DNA from: Misgurnus anguillicaudatus
Taxonomy: Eukaryota > Chordata > Actinopteri > Cypriniformes > Cobitidae
Reading direction: 5' to 3'
Assembly: GCF_027580225.2 (NCBI RefSeq)
Contig: NC_073343.2
Coordinates: forward strand, 2,341,501-2,405,500
DNA length: 64,000 nt
The notes under the pieces are model-generated. The model ran no database searches. It saw nothing but the letters and a program-made list of their open reading frames with translations, and was not told the origin of the DNA. The first letter of the stretch is position 1, and the number at the start of each line of letters is the position of its first letter. Positions 11,340 through 23,480 of this stretch are shown here, piece by piece. Made by a program: the position numbers and the translations under genes.

Positions 11340-11930
11340 TGAAAAAACAGGCAGGATTTTCTGCTCTCAAACGCTGGGGGCGTGTCCACTGTTGACACTG
11401 AAACCACGCCCACTTGCGGGAAAGATGCTGGTGATACGAGATTTTGGTTTTTGAGATACAGTAGGTTTCACTATTTTTTACAGTCTATGGTTCCACTGAA
11501 ACTATGAAACTACTGTTTTCACTTCGCTTTTTTTTACATTAAACAGGCAGGAGCTGCGTTATCTGCGTCTTTATTTTCCAGGCTCCGCTTCAAACAATCG
11601 CGAACCAGCGCACACACAACGTCATGACAGGAAGCAAACCATATATGGCACTTCACCGTAACCTCTTCCCGAGCATGCCCATTATAAAGAATGTGACGAC
11701 CTTTAATGGCTCTGGTTTCAGCACATTTAATAGATGGTGGAAGTTATGAATATTCACGTAACCTCCTTAATCTCAAAAACCCAAAATCTCCGTTGTTCTG
11801 AAATATTTTCCGTCTGTCTCAACTGTCAAATACCACTACAAACTGAACAGATGCTCGCAATTGTGTTAGGGGCGGGGCCATGCTCAGTGGCTTATTGCGT
11901 CATCGAGCCATCGTTTTAGCCCCAGCCAAA
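11340..11930. repeat. Probable interspersed repeat, relatively CpG-rich
   Basis: Contains GGGGGCGTGTCCACTG, ACCACGCCCACTTGCGGG and GGGGCGGGGCCATGCTCAG, the style of cyprinid non-autonomous DNA elements. No clear terminal repeats were matched. The plus-strand frame at 11734-11919 is not convincing as a gene. Confidence 0.35.
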
Positions 11931-12454
11931 TAGTAAATGTTTAAATTAATGAATAATAAATGCTGTAGAAGTATTTCTCATTGTTAGTTCATGTTAGCTA
12001 ATGCATTATTGCAAAGTGTTACAGTTACATTTTCATAATATACTGTACTGTGCTGTTGGTCGTAACGCTAAATGAAACGAGCAGAAATTGTCTCACTTCA
12101 TTAATGTTGAAGCTGTCTGTTTTTCCACTCGAATGAATTTTGACCATCCCGTGTGATTCTCATCCTGAGAGGAAGTCAGTGTCAGCAGTTTACACCGCTT
12201 TCACTTGTGCACACTGAGTGCATGGTTGCACAATGCCAAATACCCATTAAAACCTACAGATATTTAAGAACTAAGGCAAAGACTAATAAATAATGTTAGC
12301 TTAATATGTTTTTAAAGATGTCCAGTCACATGAGATGAAGCAAAATACAGTTTATGCTGAATGAGTCGGTCATACTATTTAAAGACCCATCATATTATTT
12401 GGTGCTATGAAATATTATGAAAAAATGAAAAGACTTTATAGTGCCTCAGAGTAC

Positions 12455-12725
12455 AGTACTACCACGGGTGCATATTGGTATCAAATGTATACATATCTGT
12501 GCCATAATAGTACATATTTAAAGGGTACCACCCCAGTGACAGCTTGGGACCATTTCTTTAAAAAAAAATCTTACATATATAAAAATGTAAGCGTTCCTGT
12601 AGTGGAGCATTGTGGATTAAATTCCAAGGAAACACACATACTATTAGAAAATGTATGTATGGTATGAATGTAATGGAAGTCACTTTGGATGAAAGCATCT
12701 ACCAAATTCACAAGTGTAATGGAAA
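12455..12725 (+). repeat. GTACC-type MITE fragment followed by a SINE
   Basis: 12455-12575 has 'ttggtatcaaatgtatacat' and 'aagggtaccaccccag'. 12588-12720 has AAGCGTTCCTGTAGTGGAGC, TGGATTAAATTCCAAGG and the tail 'aagtcactttggatgaaagc', which is a degraded tRNA-derived SINE. Confidence 0.55.
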
Positions 12726-13037
12726 TATCAAGTAAGAACCTAGATGACTGTTGCACAATATAGAATATAGTTGTATAAAACAGGCAGGAAAGAGGAAATG
12801 ATACATTTATTGACAAAAAAAGTCAAAATACAATATTAGTGTGTGCTCGAAGTACAAACAAATGTTCAAGTGCGCATTTGTGTAAATGTAAGTGTTTCTA
12901 AATCATAGTTGCAAGCTCATTACACAATACATTATGCAGCCTATACACCCGACTACACAGAAAATTACTTTATTTCATCATACTATTAATCTTTCATGTT
13001 TATTCATCTATCAAGCGGTTACATAACATTTTTTCCA

Positions 13038-13043
13038 TTTATT
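13038..13043 (-). terminator. Poly(A) signal of fhl5
   Basis: TTTATT on the plus strand is AATAAA on the minus strand, about 62 nt past the fhl5 stop codon. Confidence 0.6.
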
Positions 13044-13104
13044 TAAACAGAAAGCCAAATTTATAATAAGCCTTTCCCCTCTGGCAAAAATCACTCAGGT
13101 GATC

Positions 13105-16100
13105 TCACTTCTCCCTACCACAGTCAGTACACAGGATGTCATCACGCTGGGTTAGAAATCCACGGCCCACCAGAGACACAGAGCACTGCATACACGTGAA
13201 ACACTCGCTGTGCCACTGACGCTCTTCAAAGGAGATGTACTTAGTACCTGCCAAGCCTAAACCACACAGATGAAAATTAATGTAAAGTACAATACTGTCG
13301 TTTGTATTTTAAATGTCCTGTAAGAAAAGTGTTCTACATTCTGGGACATGCCCCCTTTTTCCAAAACTCTGCTCTCTCATGCACAATGCTTTGAGACTGC
13401 TGTTATCAAAGATGGTGAGTGGTACGGAATAGTTCATCCAAAAATGAACATTTTGTCATCATTTACCCTAATGTTATTAAAAATTGACATTTTCCAAGAC
13501 TTTTTTAAGATGTAAAATATGTCTTTGGTGTCCCCACAGTACCTATGTGAAGTTTTAGCTCAAAATACCATATATATGATTTATTACAGCATATTAAAAT
13601 TGCCACTTTGTAGGTGTGAGCAAAATGTGCTGTTTTTGGGTCTGTCCTTTTAAATGCAAATGAGCTGATCTCTCCACTAAATGGCAGTGCCGTGGTTGTA
13701 TAGTGCAGATTAAGGGGAGGTATCATCCCCTTCTGACATCACAAGGGGAGCAGAATTTCAATGAGATATTTTTTACATGCTTGCAGAGAATGGTTTACCA
13801 AAACTAAGTTACTGGGTTGTTCTTTTTCACATTTTCTAGGTTGATAGAAGCACTGGGGACCCAATTATAGCACTTAAACATGAAAAAAGTCAGATTTTTT
13901 AATACCTGTATGAATTTTTTTATTCTGTTGAACACAAAAGAAGATATTTTAATAAATGATGGTAAGCCCACAGTTGATGGTACCCACTGATTTTCTATAG
14001 TACGGAAAAAAATACTATGGAAGTCAATGGGTACCATCAACTGTACGCTTACACTCTGATTCAAATATATTCTTTTGTGTTAAACAAAATAAAGGAATTC
14101 ATACAGGTATTAAATAACATGAGGGTGAGCAAATTGTTTTTCAATTTTAGGTGAACTATCCCTTTATGAAAATTAATAAATATTTTATCACATTGATCAC
14201 ACTCTGCAAAATGTTGCGTTCACTGTACAATGTAAAAAGTTAGCTAGTTGCCTTAACTTTTCAAGATAATTCCACAAAAAAAATGGCTGTGTCAACTAAT
14301 ATATTTTTATTTGAATTAACTCAAAATTTTAAGGCAACTCTAAGGGCCCTATTTTAACGATCTAAGCGCTTTGTCTAAAGTGCACGGCCTAAACAGGCGT
14401 TCCCGATGCCACTTTTGCTAATTTAACAATGGGAAAAATGGTTTGTGCGCCAAACGCACGGCATAAAGGGGTTGTTCCTATTCTCGTAATGAGTAATGGG
14501 TGTGTTTTGGGCATAACGTGCAATAAACCAATGAGAGTCTCAGCTCTCATCCCCTTTAAAAGCCAGTTGCGCTGGCGCCATGCCGATTTCCAATTTATAT
14601 GAAGGAATTTGTAAACTGCAAAACTAAGTGGAGTAAGAAGACCACCAGTTTAAGATTGATATAAAAAATTGCATTGTTTTCGTTTGTATTAAAACATTTA
14701 AAAGTCGTTTTCTTTCAGTCGGAAGTAAAATTACCAGGCTTTTAATTGCTGTAAATAAATAGATAGCCTACATGATCTGTGTTATCGCAAAAATAATTTA
14801 CAAATATGCAAGAAAAGGTTTGTACTGTACTCTATCTCCTGTTTGTTACAAATAAGGTATTTTTAAAGAAAACAGGAGATATTTACAAACGTGTGGAGAG
14901 CTGAAACCTTTCAGCACTCGGGCAGTGCTGTAAGTGCTTTGAAAAGCATTTCTTAAGAACGGTTCTCATCTAATCATATCCACAGGTACAGAGGCAACAT
15001 ATACAATAAATCCATGGGGTAGCATTAAACGCACTTTGTCGTCCCGTTTGAGGCGCATATTACTAACGCGCTCATTAAATAACAAAAACAATATTCCATT
15101 GCGCTCTATTGCGCCGTGTGTATGATAGACCCCAAAAACTTTAAATTGACTTGGTAAATTCATATAGGACTAAAATCAAAAATGCATCTATCAAATTCTC
15201 TTTTTAACCTCCTCATAGAAAACACGACCTGTCAGTATAGGGCTCAAGTGTTCTGAATTAATTTTCAGGAAGTTTAATAGACCTCAGTCTGTGTCTTTTG
15301 AAGTTTAAATATTCTGGGGCTGCAAGATTGACAAGACTGATATTTCCTTACAGCTATTTCATTAATATCTGTCAAGTAACTGAAAGGTTTTCTGCAGTAA
15401 GTGCATTCCATAAAAAATTGCTTACAGCACTTTTAATGTTGAATTACATGAAAAGATTTGCCAGATGTGATTTGTAAAGGATGAAAACATACTAGTAATT
15501 GCTTTGGTGCAGCCCACACATTTCTTGGCATACAGGTTGCTGAAGCAATCCAGGCAGTATGGGTAATTTTCTCGTGAAGTGAAGCGCTGGCCTGCAAGTT
15601 GTCTCTTACATCCAATGCAAGTGAAACAATCACGGTGCCAGGGCTTATCTTGATATGTGACACCTCCGGTTGTAATGGCCTACAGAAATAATAGCACGGC
15701 ACAATTTAGTTCAATTAGATACATACACTGTAAAAAATACTTTGCTGCCTTAAAATTTTTTGTTGAATCAAGTTGGATTTACAAGTCATTTCAACTTACT
15801 ATTATTTATCTTGACTAGAGATGAGTTGTAATAACTACAGGTGAGTTGTTATAACTTATAAAATGTTTTAACTTATAAACTTTTCTCAACTATATTTTAT
15901 AAGTTGTGACAACTCATCTCTGTTGACATGACTTGTAAATCTGAGTTGATTCAACAAAAAATTTTAAGGCAGCAAAGTATTTTTTACAGTGTATGCAATA
16001 TTATTCTGATTACTTTACAAATGACTGACTTTTTTACAACTGCAGCATTGGTAGGCAAATTGCTTCTCAAAACAAGGGACACAGAAGTAATTGTTATCTT

Positions 16101-17626
16101 TAGGGATGAAAGACTTTGTTCCTATTGGTTGCTGACAGCGCTGACACAGAAAACACGTTTCATGCCAGCTGTTCCCTTTGTACTCCATTTTCCGTGAACC
16201 TACAGACAAAAGACAGATAGAAATATGGATCTTTAAAATTGAGGTGAAATAATAATTGGCATTTGATCAAAAAAAAATGTAATGTATAAAAAAATGTCAT
16301 TCTTCTTCTAAAAACTTTTTCATTGGACATAACCAAGCCTCTCCTCATCCAACCACCTGTCATGAGTTTCGTCTTATCAGTTCTTTCTGAATAAACTCTC
16401 ATGCTGCATTTTTGTTGTTTTTATTCAGAAATAATTCACAAGATAGATAAGTGATGTGACCCTGTCTGTAAAATCCAGGATAAAGTCTCATAATCTAACT
16501 TTGAGATTAAGAGCATCAAAATTTGATAAAAAAAAAAAAATTGGTCTCCCCAGAGTACACATGTGACGTTTTAGCTCAAAATATCATATAGATAATTTAT
16601 TATAGCAAAATTAAAATTGTCATTTTGTAGGTATGTGCAAAAATGTGCAGTTTTGGGTGTGTCCTTTAACATGCAAATGAGCTGATTTTTGCACTAAATG
16701 GCAATGGTAGGATAATGCAGATTAAGGGGCGGTATTATCCCCTTCTGACATCACCGGGGGGAGCCAATTTTCAATGACCTGTTTTTCACATGCTTGTGGA
16801 GAATGGTTTACCAAAACTAAGTTACTGGGTTGATCTTATTCACATTTTCTAGGTTGATAAAAGCACTCAATTGACAAAAGGACCCAATTATAGCACTTAA
16901 ACATGGAAAAAGTCAAATTTTCATGTCCCCTTTCATTTCAATCTTTAACATGGCCTTACTCAGTCAATATTAAATATATAAAGGTTATATTTTCACAGAA
17001 TCTTTTTTACACTATGGAGCATGATTTTATTTAGAAAACGGTAAATCACAAAAATTACTTTGAGTTTTCATGGACTGGGTCATAAATGAAAAGAGTTTCT
17101 GTATGAAACAAACAATGCCCTACCATTTAAATGATTCAATGACTCACCACTTCTTGCTAAAATGTTAAAATCACCACAATTTGCTTTGCAAAGGGATAAT
17201 GCATTGTACCTGGCATGATGGTTTTCGTGCATGTTGTGCACTTTGAGGAGTACTCGTGAGAATAGCACTCGGTGCAGAGCAGAAGGTCATCTTTAGCAGC
17301 AAATGGTTTGTCCACCAACGATCTACTGCATTTGGCACACTTGAAGCAATTTTCATGCCAGTGTCGGTCTTTGTAGGAGAGGTCCTGAAGTATGCATGCA
17401 AAAAAACAATGCTTGCAATTCGATTTTATGTTAAATTTACAGTAATTTACAGTTTCCTTAGGCCTACCTTACAGTTGCACCCAATTGGCAAAGAACAGTC
17501 CTCACAACAGTTAGCAAACAGATTTTCGTAACACTTCGTACAATACTGCGTGTCTTCTTTCAGAATATACTTCTTTCCGAGCAAACTGTCCTTGCAGTAG
17601 TGGCAGTCGAATCTTTCCATGGACAT
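13105..17626 (-). CDS. fhl5: Four-and-a-half LIM domains protein (FHL5/FHL2 class)
   Basis: Five coding exons on the minus strand: 17468-17626, 17210-17384, 16030-16199, 15493-15679 and 13105-13256. All have AG/GT borders and phases that sum to 843 nt, giving a 280-residue protein, the usual FHL length. It opens [11 protein letters not shown] (half LIM, about residues 1-35), followed by four LIM domains with the Cys/His zinc ligands: [14 protein letters not shown] (from 54), [16 protein letters not shown] (from 113), AITTGGVTY (from 169) and [13 protein letters not shown]. It ends CGREK. FHL proteins are zinc-binding adaptors and transcriptional cofactors, mainly in muscle, acting in nucleus and cytoplasm. 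A likely acceptor 'ctgcttccaag' about 17 nt before the ATG implies an upstream untranslated exon. The sequence is FHL2-like in places; the fhl5 symbol rests mainly on the fut9-manea neighbours. Domain and gene calls are firm, the paralogue less so. Confidence 0.93.
13425..14165. mobile_element. Foldback MITE (family B) split by a MITE-A insertion
   Basis: The left part 13425-13490 ('atagttcatccaaaaatg', 'gtcatcatttaccc') and the right part from about 13903 (arm 'gaagtcaatgggtaccatc', end 'aggtgaactatccc') form one palindromic element. A minus-orientation MITE-A copy (13495-13903) lies between them. A second family-B copy is at 24490-24860. Confidence 0.75.
13495..13903 (-). mobile_element. 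MITE family A copy, inserted in MITE B
   Basis: Reverse complement of the 2103 copy, with both termini trimmed. It includes 'ggtgtccccacagtacctatg' and 'ccttctgacatcacaagggg'. It lies in the large last intron of fhl5. Confidence 0.8.
14345..15155. mobile_element. Non-autonomous element beginning GGGCCCTATTTTAACG
   Basis: The left end AGGGCCCTATTTTAACGATC and interior words (GCGCCAAACGCACGGC, TTGCGCTGGCGCCATG) are typical of a known cyprinid transposon style. The right side ('tattgcgccgtgtgtatgat') mirrors it only weakly, so the 3' end may be eroded. It lies within fhl5 intron 4. Confidence 0.5.
15724..15995. mobile_element. Hairpin MITE inside fhl5 intron 3
   Basis: The left arm CATACACTGTAAAAAATACT and following ~30 bases are repeated inverted at the right end (AGTATTTTTTACAGTGTATG). 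The nearly perfect inverted repeat is about 50 bp with further internal pairing. The intron spans 15680-16029, so the element fills most of it. A deletion derivative is at 30745-30930. Confidence 0.85.
16520..16935 (-). mobile_element. MITE family A copy in fhl5 intron 2
   Basis: Reverse orientation of the 2103 copy: 'ttggtctccccagagtacac', 'tccccttctgacatcacc', 'ttgggttgatcttattcac' region, ending 'tcaaattttcatgtcccctt'. Confidence 0.8.
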
Positions 17627-18389
17627 GATGAGATGTTTATGCCTTGGAAGCAGTAAACAGAATCATTAAATGACTAAAGCAATCAGAAAAGTGCCATCCA
17701 TAATATATGTACTACCTATAAATGCTATGCAACAAGCTGTAATGACGGTCACTGAAAACTATATAAATCTTAAAACAACATTAAAGTTATCTGTAAAGCT
17801 GATCTTTGTCTTTAGGAAAGAGTACAACTGTACCTCCAATGAGTTTCAGAAGGGCTGTAGGGTGAGTACAGGATGGTCAGAGATTGAATGGGTGCATTAA
17901 AATGACCCTCTATAAATACTATTGCTCTTATTAGCTGAATCCCCTGGGGATAATGAACCAGTTGCTTATCTGTGCACCTTTTATGGGAGTCAAATCACAA
18001 CACCCTTCTTATGGTCAAGATGACATATTAAGCTTTCTGTATGTTTTAATATGAGTGTGACCTTTTTTCCTTTACATTACATTTTTGTTTTCTGTAAGGG
18101 CACTCGACATGTTACAGAAAATCACCCTTTTGATTTTAAACACACGCTATCACTATAGTTACATTTCTCTTTGTCACACATATCTGGGGAATTTCGATTG
18201 CACTGTCCTCATACACTTAATACCACATTGCATCAATATCGGAGCCCTCAAGCAAGCGCTGATAGCTTAGAGAGCTGAAGCCAAATGTTTTGATGGTTGC
18301 CAAGCTTTTTTCTACAGCCTTGAAATTGCTGTGGCTTGATTGAACGTCTATTGACTGTGCAACAGTTTCACACGGAGGAGTTTCATTGA

Positions 18390-20100
18390 GTTCTGCTAAA
18401 TGCCGTAATGTAAAAGTCATTGACAGCTGCTGTAATAAAATAATTAAGTCTTATAAAAAGATACAGTAATTAATTCCTCTGTGGAATATAATGCTGAGTT
18501 ATCTATGCTATCTTTTGTCTTCTGAAGCCATATAGTGCCAAAATTGTATTTTGCTGGAGAACAGTCAGATAAGGTATTTTCACGTTACGACAAGGTCAAA
18601 TTCTTGGATTTATTTGGATAAACAAGGTTTGTATAATTTTTTTATTAATCTTGTATAGAAAGTACAAACCGTTCACATGACATGTTTCTAAATGCAACAC
18701 GATGGTGATTAAATTTGTTATACTCATTCTCTACTTTTTAAACAATACACTCATCTAATTTGTTCAAAATTCCTAATTTTCATGCGAAATCTGACATATG
18801 TGAGTCTTTGTTACTACTGATTATTATATTTTTATAACTTGATAAAAACCTGACGCATGTACCGTGTTGCATCAGGTGTACGAAGTGGAGAACACATCCA
18901 ATGAAAATCACTGCACCCGTTAAATTGAGTTGATTAAATGCTGCTTTATTGATTATTTAAAATATTCTGCTTATGTTTGCATTTTTGTAAAGAAATATAT
19001 TTTAATATTCACATATTTCATATTTTTCAAGTATGACCAACATGGGCAAGTCTTATATCAAATGAAAGCTCTCACTCTCTGGAATAAGGCTACCACGTTA
19101 TTTTTGTTCTATTTTTATCACATATCCAACAATTGTCAAATGAATAATGAGGTATCAAATGGTCTTTTGTAAACATATGGGAAACTTGAGTGTGGACTGC
19201 CTCAGATAGCACAGATAGCCACAAATGCTACACCATCTTTTCTCGTAGGTCCTACTCTAAAAAATGCGTCCATTCACAGCATTTTCTTTGGTTGTGTGCA
19301 TAATTAATCCCTTGCTATTTATTATATGTGCAAAACAAAAAAATAATATTTATATGAAAAATGTATTTTCGCACCCTTCAGTAAATTAAGAATATCTTTT
19401 GAATGCGACATGCTTTTTTGGGTGTTTACTGCCTGGTGCTGGTAACAACCAGAACTGTCTGCAGTCTGCTAGAGCACCCAGAACCAGAGTTATACACTAT
19501 AAAAGACAGTATTTACAACATAAAAAAGAAAATTTGGTGTTTTATCATATGAAACACAACATAAATAACAATATTTGTCACAAACAGCAGCTTTTTATGT
19601 AACTTCAAAGGGTTTTCTGCAAAATGATATAAAGAGATTGTATTTATTCCACTGTATGTGGTTATGGGAGCACTTCAAATGTTTTTAGGCAGAAATTTTA
19701 TACAAAAAGGGTATTATTTCTCCCATCAGTTGGAGTAAAATAACTTTTGCACTTATTATGATAGAGAAAAAAATCCTTTTTCCTCTGTAAGCTGGCTATT
19801 GCTGGAATCAAACAAAACTGTCTGCAGGTTTCGTTACCATTCAGGGCCAGAGTTATACACTTTTAAATACAGACTTTAGTAAAAAAAACATCAAAAAGCG
19901 CCTATTTATTTTTGTGTTTATTAGAGGACTGACAACACATACAACCATGTTGAGCACTTTTAACAGTGTTTTGTGTAATTTTAAAGGGTTTCCTGTAAAA
20001 TGATACCAAACTTTTGTATGTGCACCTCTGCTTGTGGGTATGAGAAGATTTTGAAATTGGGTAGGCCAAATCGTTAGGCACACCATTTTCTCCTTCTTTC
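18390..20100. repeat. SINE fragment and diverged long tandem repeat
   Basis: 18390-18415 is an inverted SINE tail (TCTGCTAAATGCCGTAATG). From about 19400 two diverged ~370-bp blocks are seen: 'aactgtctgcag', 'agagttatacact', then 'aagggttttctgcaaaatga' (about 19610), repeated as 'aactgtctgcagg', 'agagttatacac', 'aagggtttcctgtaaaatga' (about 19984). No gene is seen between 17.65 and 20.1 kb. Confidence 0.5.
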
Positions 20101-20387
20101 CAAAGCGCTCGGGCAGTTGCGCTACTGAGGTTTTTGTCACATGACCTGCGGTGCGCTTGCAGCATTCTGAAAAATTGAGATGTTTTCAACTTGATGCTGT
20201 GCGGACACGCCTGGGAAAAACGAGCGTGTCACTTTCAATATGAGCGCGCATAACGCATGCCGACATTTGAAATAACGAACTTGAGCGCACAAAAGATGCG
20301 ATATGTAAGTGGCCCCTAAAATATTTTAAGATGCTTTGCTTAAAACTTTTTTATTCTACTTATTCTCAAATAAACAATCTTTTTTTT

Positions 20388-20770
20388 AAAGGTCCAGTTT
20401 GTAATTTTTAGAAGGATCTCTTGACAGAAATGCAAAATAATATTCAAAACTATATTATCAGGGGTGTATAAAGACATTTCATAATGAACCGTTATGTTTT
20501 TATTACCTTAGAATGAGATGTTTTTATCTACATACGCAGAGGGTCCCCTTACATGGAAGTCGCCATTTTGTGCCGCCATGTTTTTTACAGAAGCTCTTAA
20601 CGAACAAACTATTTTACTAAGTTATCTTCAACGGTGATATGTTTGTCCTGTGGCAGCTACCATGGCTTCTCTATGCATTTCAAAAGCGAAGGGTGAGCTG
20701 AAAACTTAGTTGTTGGTTGCAATTTGCAACCTCACCACTAGATGCCACTAAAATTTACACACTGCACCTA
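20388..20770. mobile_element. MITE with AAAGGTCCAGTTTGTAA end
   Basis: Left end 'aaaggtccagtttgtaattttta'; right end 'ccactaaaatttacacactgcacct'. The interior holds 'ggaagtcgccattttgtgccg' and 'ttgcaacctcaccactagatg'. A truncated relative is at 10182-10235. Confidence 0.6.
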
Positions 20771-20894
20771 CACTGCACAGTATTTTTTTTAAATAATGAC
20801 ATTCAAGAAAATATTTTGAATTAATGTGAAAGTTTGGGATTGGGTCAGTGTAATATATTTGATGTAGTTTATCATATGTTTGATATGCTTGATT

Positions 20895-22707
20895 TTAACC
20901 CTTTAACTGCCACACCAAGAAAAAGGCATTTGAAAAATTTTTTGTTTGCATTTCTGATCTCCTTATGTCACCACTTAACACAATCAATGTATTTTTTTTC
21001 AACACATCCCATAATTTTTTAAAAATCGGCCTCTACCAAACGGTTGATATGTCACTTAAAGGAATTCAAACACATACTATGGAAATTAGAAAATATGAAC
21101 TATAATACAAATTTTTTACAAACATAATCCAAATAAAATGGTTTTGTATATTAAATCTTCTTTATTTATTGAAGTATAACATATTAAAATATTTCAGGTT
21201 TTCATTTTAACGCAGGACATGACATGTTTTCATGTTTTTTGCAATAAAAATGACCAAAATTAACAAAAATAAGGATATTCTGCATTTAAAACCTAAAATA
21301 AAAGAAGGCCAAATATAGTAATACAATGGCATATTAGTATTTTATGATTTAAGAAACACACTGTCAAGTTTGGTAGTGCAAAATAATTTTTTTTGTCTTT
21401 TTTTTAGATAAATTAAAGGGGTCACGTCATGAAAATCTGAGATTTTCCATGTTTAAGTGCTATGATTGGGTCCCCAGTGCTTCTATCAACCTAGCAAATG
21501 TGAGAAAGATCAACCCAGTAACTTAGTTTTGGTAAACCATTCTCTGTAAGCATGTGAAAAAACAGGTAATTGAAATGTGGCTCCCCTTGTGATGTCAGAA
21601 GGAGCCCTTATTATAATAATACCACCCCTTAATTTGCACTTTCCAACCACAGCACTGCCATTTCCAGTGTTTTAATCCAGAGAGGGAGAGACAGAGAAAA
21701 TAATTCACAGCACAACTAAGTTTCAATTTCAACAAACCACCATCATTGTGATCGTTGTTTGCACTTCATCCGCTCATTTGCATTTTAAAGGACACACCCA
21801 AAACTGCACATTTTTGCTTATACCTGCAAAGTGGCAATTTTAACATGCTATAATAAATTATTTATATGATATTTTGAGCTAAAACATCACATATGTGCTC
21901 TGGGGACACCAAAGATTTATTTGACATCTTAAAAAAGTCTGGTGACATGGCCCCTTTAACATTTATTTGTAAACCAGCAATGCTGTGTAGAGTAGCCAAC
22001 ATTGCAAACAATTCTTCAAACAATTTAAAACATCATTTAAGAAGTAATTATTGATTAATTAATAAGTAATTATGATTTCCATACATTAATTATATGAATT
22101 CATTATAGTTATTTCAAAAAAATATCCAGAAGTGGCAAAAATACATACTTAAGAAATGATCTCAATATATTAAATAAGAAATAACAATAGCTGTGTCATA
22201 TTCATAGCTGTGAATGATCAGAAATTTATATTTCATAGCAAATAGTACACTCTGACTGCAGAAATGGATGATCTGAAAACATTACCCTAGCTTTTCTACT
22301 TTTACCATTAAGTGACAAATCAACCGTTTGGTTGAGCATGTTTTTGAAAAATTATTCAAAACATATAAAAGTTTTTTCATGGCACCAAGTAACATAATTT
22401 TGTAAAGTTAGGGCTCTTACAGTGTAATATGTCAAAAAAATATGGTTTCCTTGCAAAATTTCAACAAGAACAGTTCATATAACAGAAGTGATTTTTTTAT
22501 TTCTAAAATCCACATAACAAGATGTGTTGTTACAAGTGCTGTTGATTGATACATTGATATCTAGTGGATTTTTTTGGCAAAACATATCTTACACAAATAG
22601 TAGAGATGGCTCAATCAGCTTGAGTTAAGTTAGGTACTCCTCTCAATAAAATATAGGGACTCAAAATGTGCTCAACCGTTTGGTTGAGCTGGCAGTTAAA
22701 GGGTTAA
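20895..22707. mobile_element. 1.8-kb TIR element TTAACCCTTTAACTGCCA, with a nested MITE
   Basis: Perfect 18-bp terminal inverted repeats lie at 20895-20912 and 22690-22707. Near both ends is the motif CAACCGTTTGGT or its complement ('ccaaacggttgatatgtcac' near 21037; 'caaccgtttggttgagc' near 22322 and 22674). No transposase frame is present. A MITE-A copy is inserted at 21413-21959. Confidence 0.8.
21413..21959 (+). mobile_element. MITE family A copy with internal extra sequence
   Basis: Ends TTAAAGGGGTCACGTCATG and GGTGACATGGCCCCTTTAA. It is about 100 bp longer than the 2103 copy because of an internal insert around 21665-21775 ('gagagggagagacagagaaa'). Confidence 0.8.
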
Positions 22708-22749
22708 TAAAACTTACATTACGTCAATATAATAAAGCCAAGTTTGAGG

Positions 22750-23480
22750 AAAACCACATTGCTTCAGTATTATTGATCATATGAGATTAATTGAATCCAA
22801 CAACCACGTAAATAAAATACATTCATCTAATGAGGCGTTTGAGTTTAATGAAAATTTAATTTCTTCAATGTTAAAGGTATAGCGGAGGATTTTCTCGAAT
22901 TTTAGAAAAGAACCGCCTTCTCCACTTTTTTAAAAAATGCAATTGCGCAACACTCTTGATTGACATACAGGAGGACCAATAGTCTTGATGATCCACCCGG
23001 AAATAGAAAATCCTCCGCAATACCTTTAATGTTGATAATTTCAGAGAAAGAGTTTAATTGAATCCAACAGCCATGATAATATACTAATGTAATTATTTTC
23101 TGTGAAAATTTGTCACGTAAATAACATGCATTCATCTAATGAGGTGTTTGATTTTAATGAAAATTATGTTGCTTTAGTGTTATTGTTGATAATTCTAGAG
23201 AAAAAAATTCATTGAATCCAACAGCCATGATAATATACTAATGTAATTATTTTCTGTGGAAATTTGCCACGTAAATAACATACATTCATCTAATGAGGTG
23301 TTTGATTTTAATAAAAATTACATGAGTTATAGAAAACCAAACTGTAGTACTAATGTAATAATTTAAAGTAGAATGTTGCTATGTAATTAAATAATATTCA
23401 TCCGTTGTGATGTTTGATTTGAAAGAAAATAACATTAGGTCAACGTAAGAGAGTCATGCTTTAGAAAATCACATTGGTTC
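22750..23480. repeat. ~154-bp diverged tandem repeat, interrupted by a MITE
   Basis: The block 'gaatccaacagccatgataa' recurs at 23061 and about 23214; 'cattcatctaatgagg' recurs at about 22821, 23130 and 23285. Three to four units are visible and they decay to the right. A TTAA-ended MITE (22871-23029) is inserted in one unit. Confidence 0.75.
22871..23029. mobile_element. 159-bp MITE with TTAA ends
   Basis: Left TTAAAGGTATAGCGGAGGAT, right ATCCTCCGCAATACCTTTAA. The flanking tandem-repeat unit resumes at once ('caatg' / 'tgttgat'), consistent with TTAA target duplication. Confidence 0.8.

Noticed and set aside
18217..18420. 67-codon minus-strand frame as an exon near fhl5
   Set aside because: Its start overlaps a SINE tail and no domain or splice sites are convincing.
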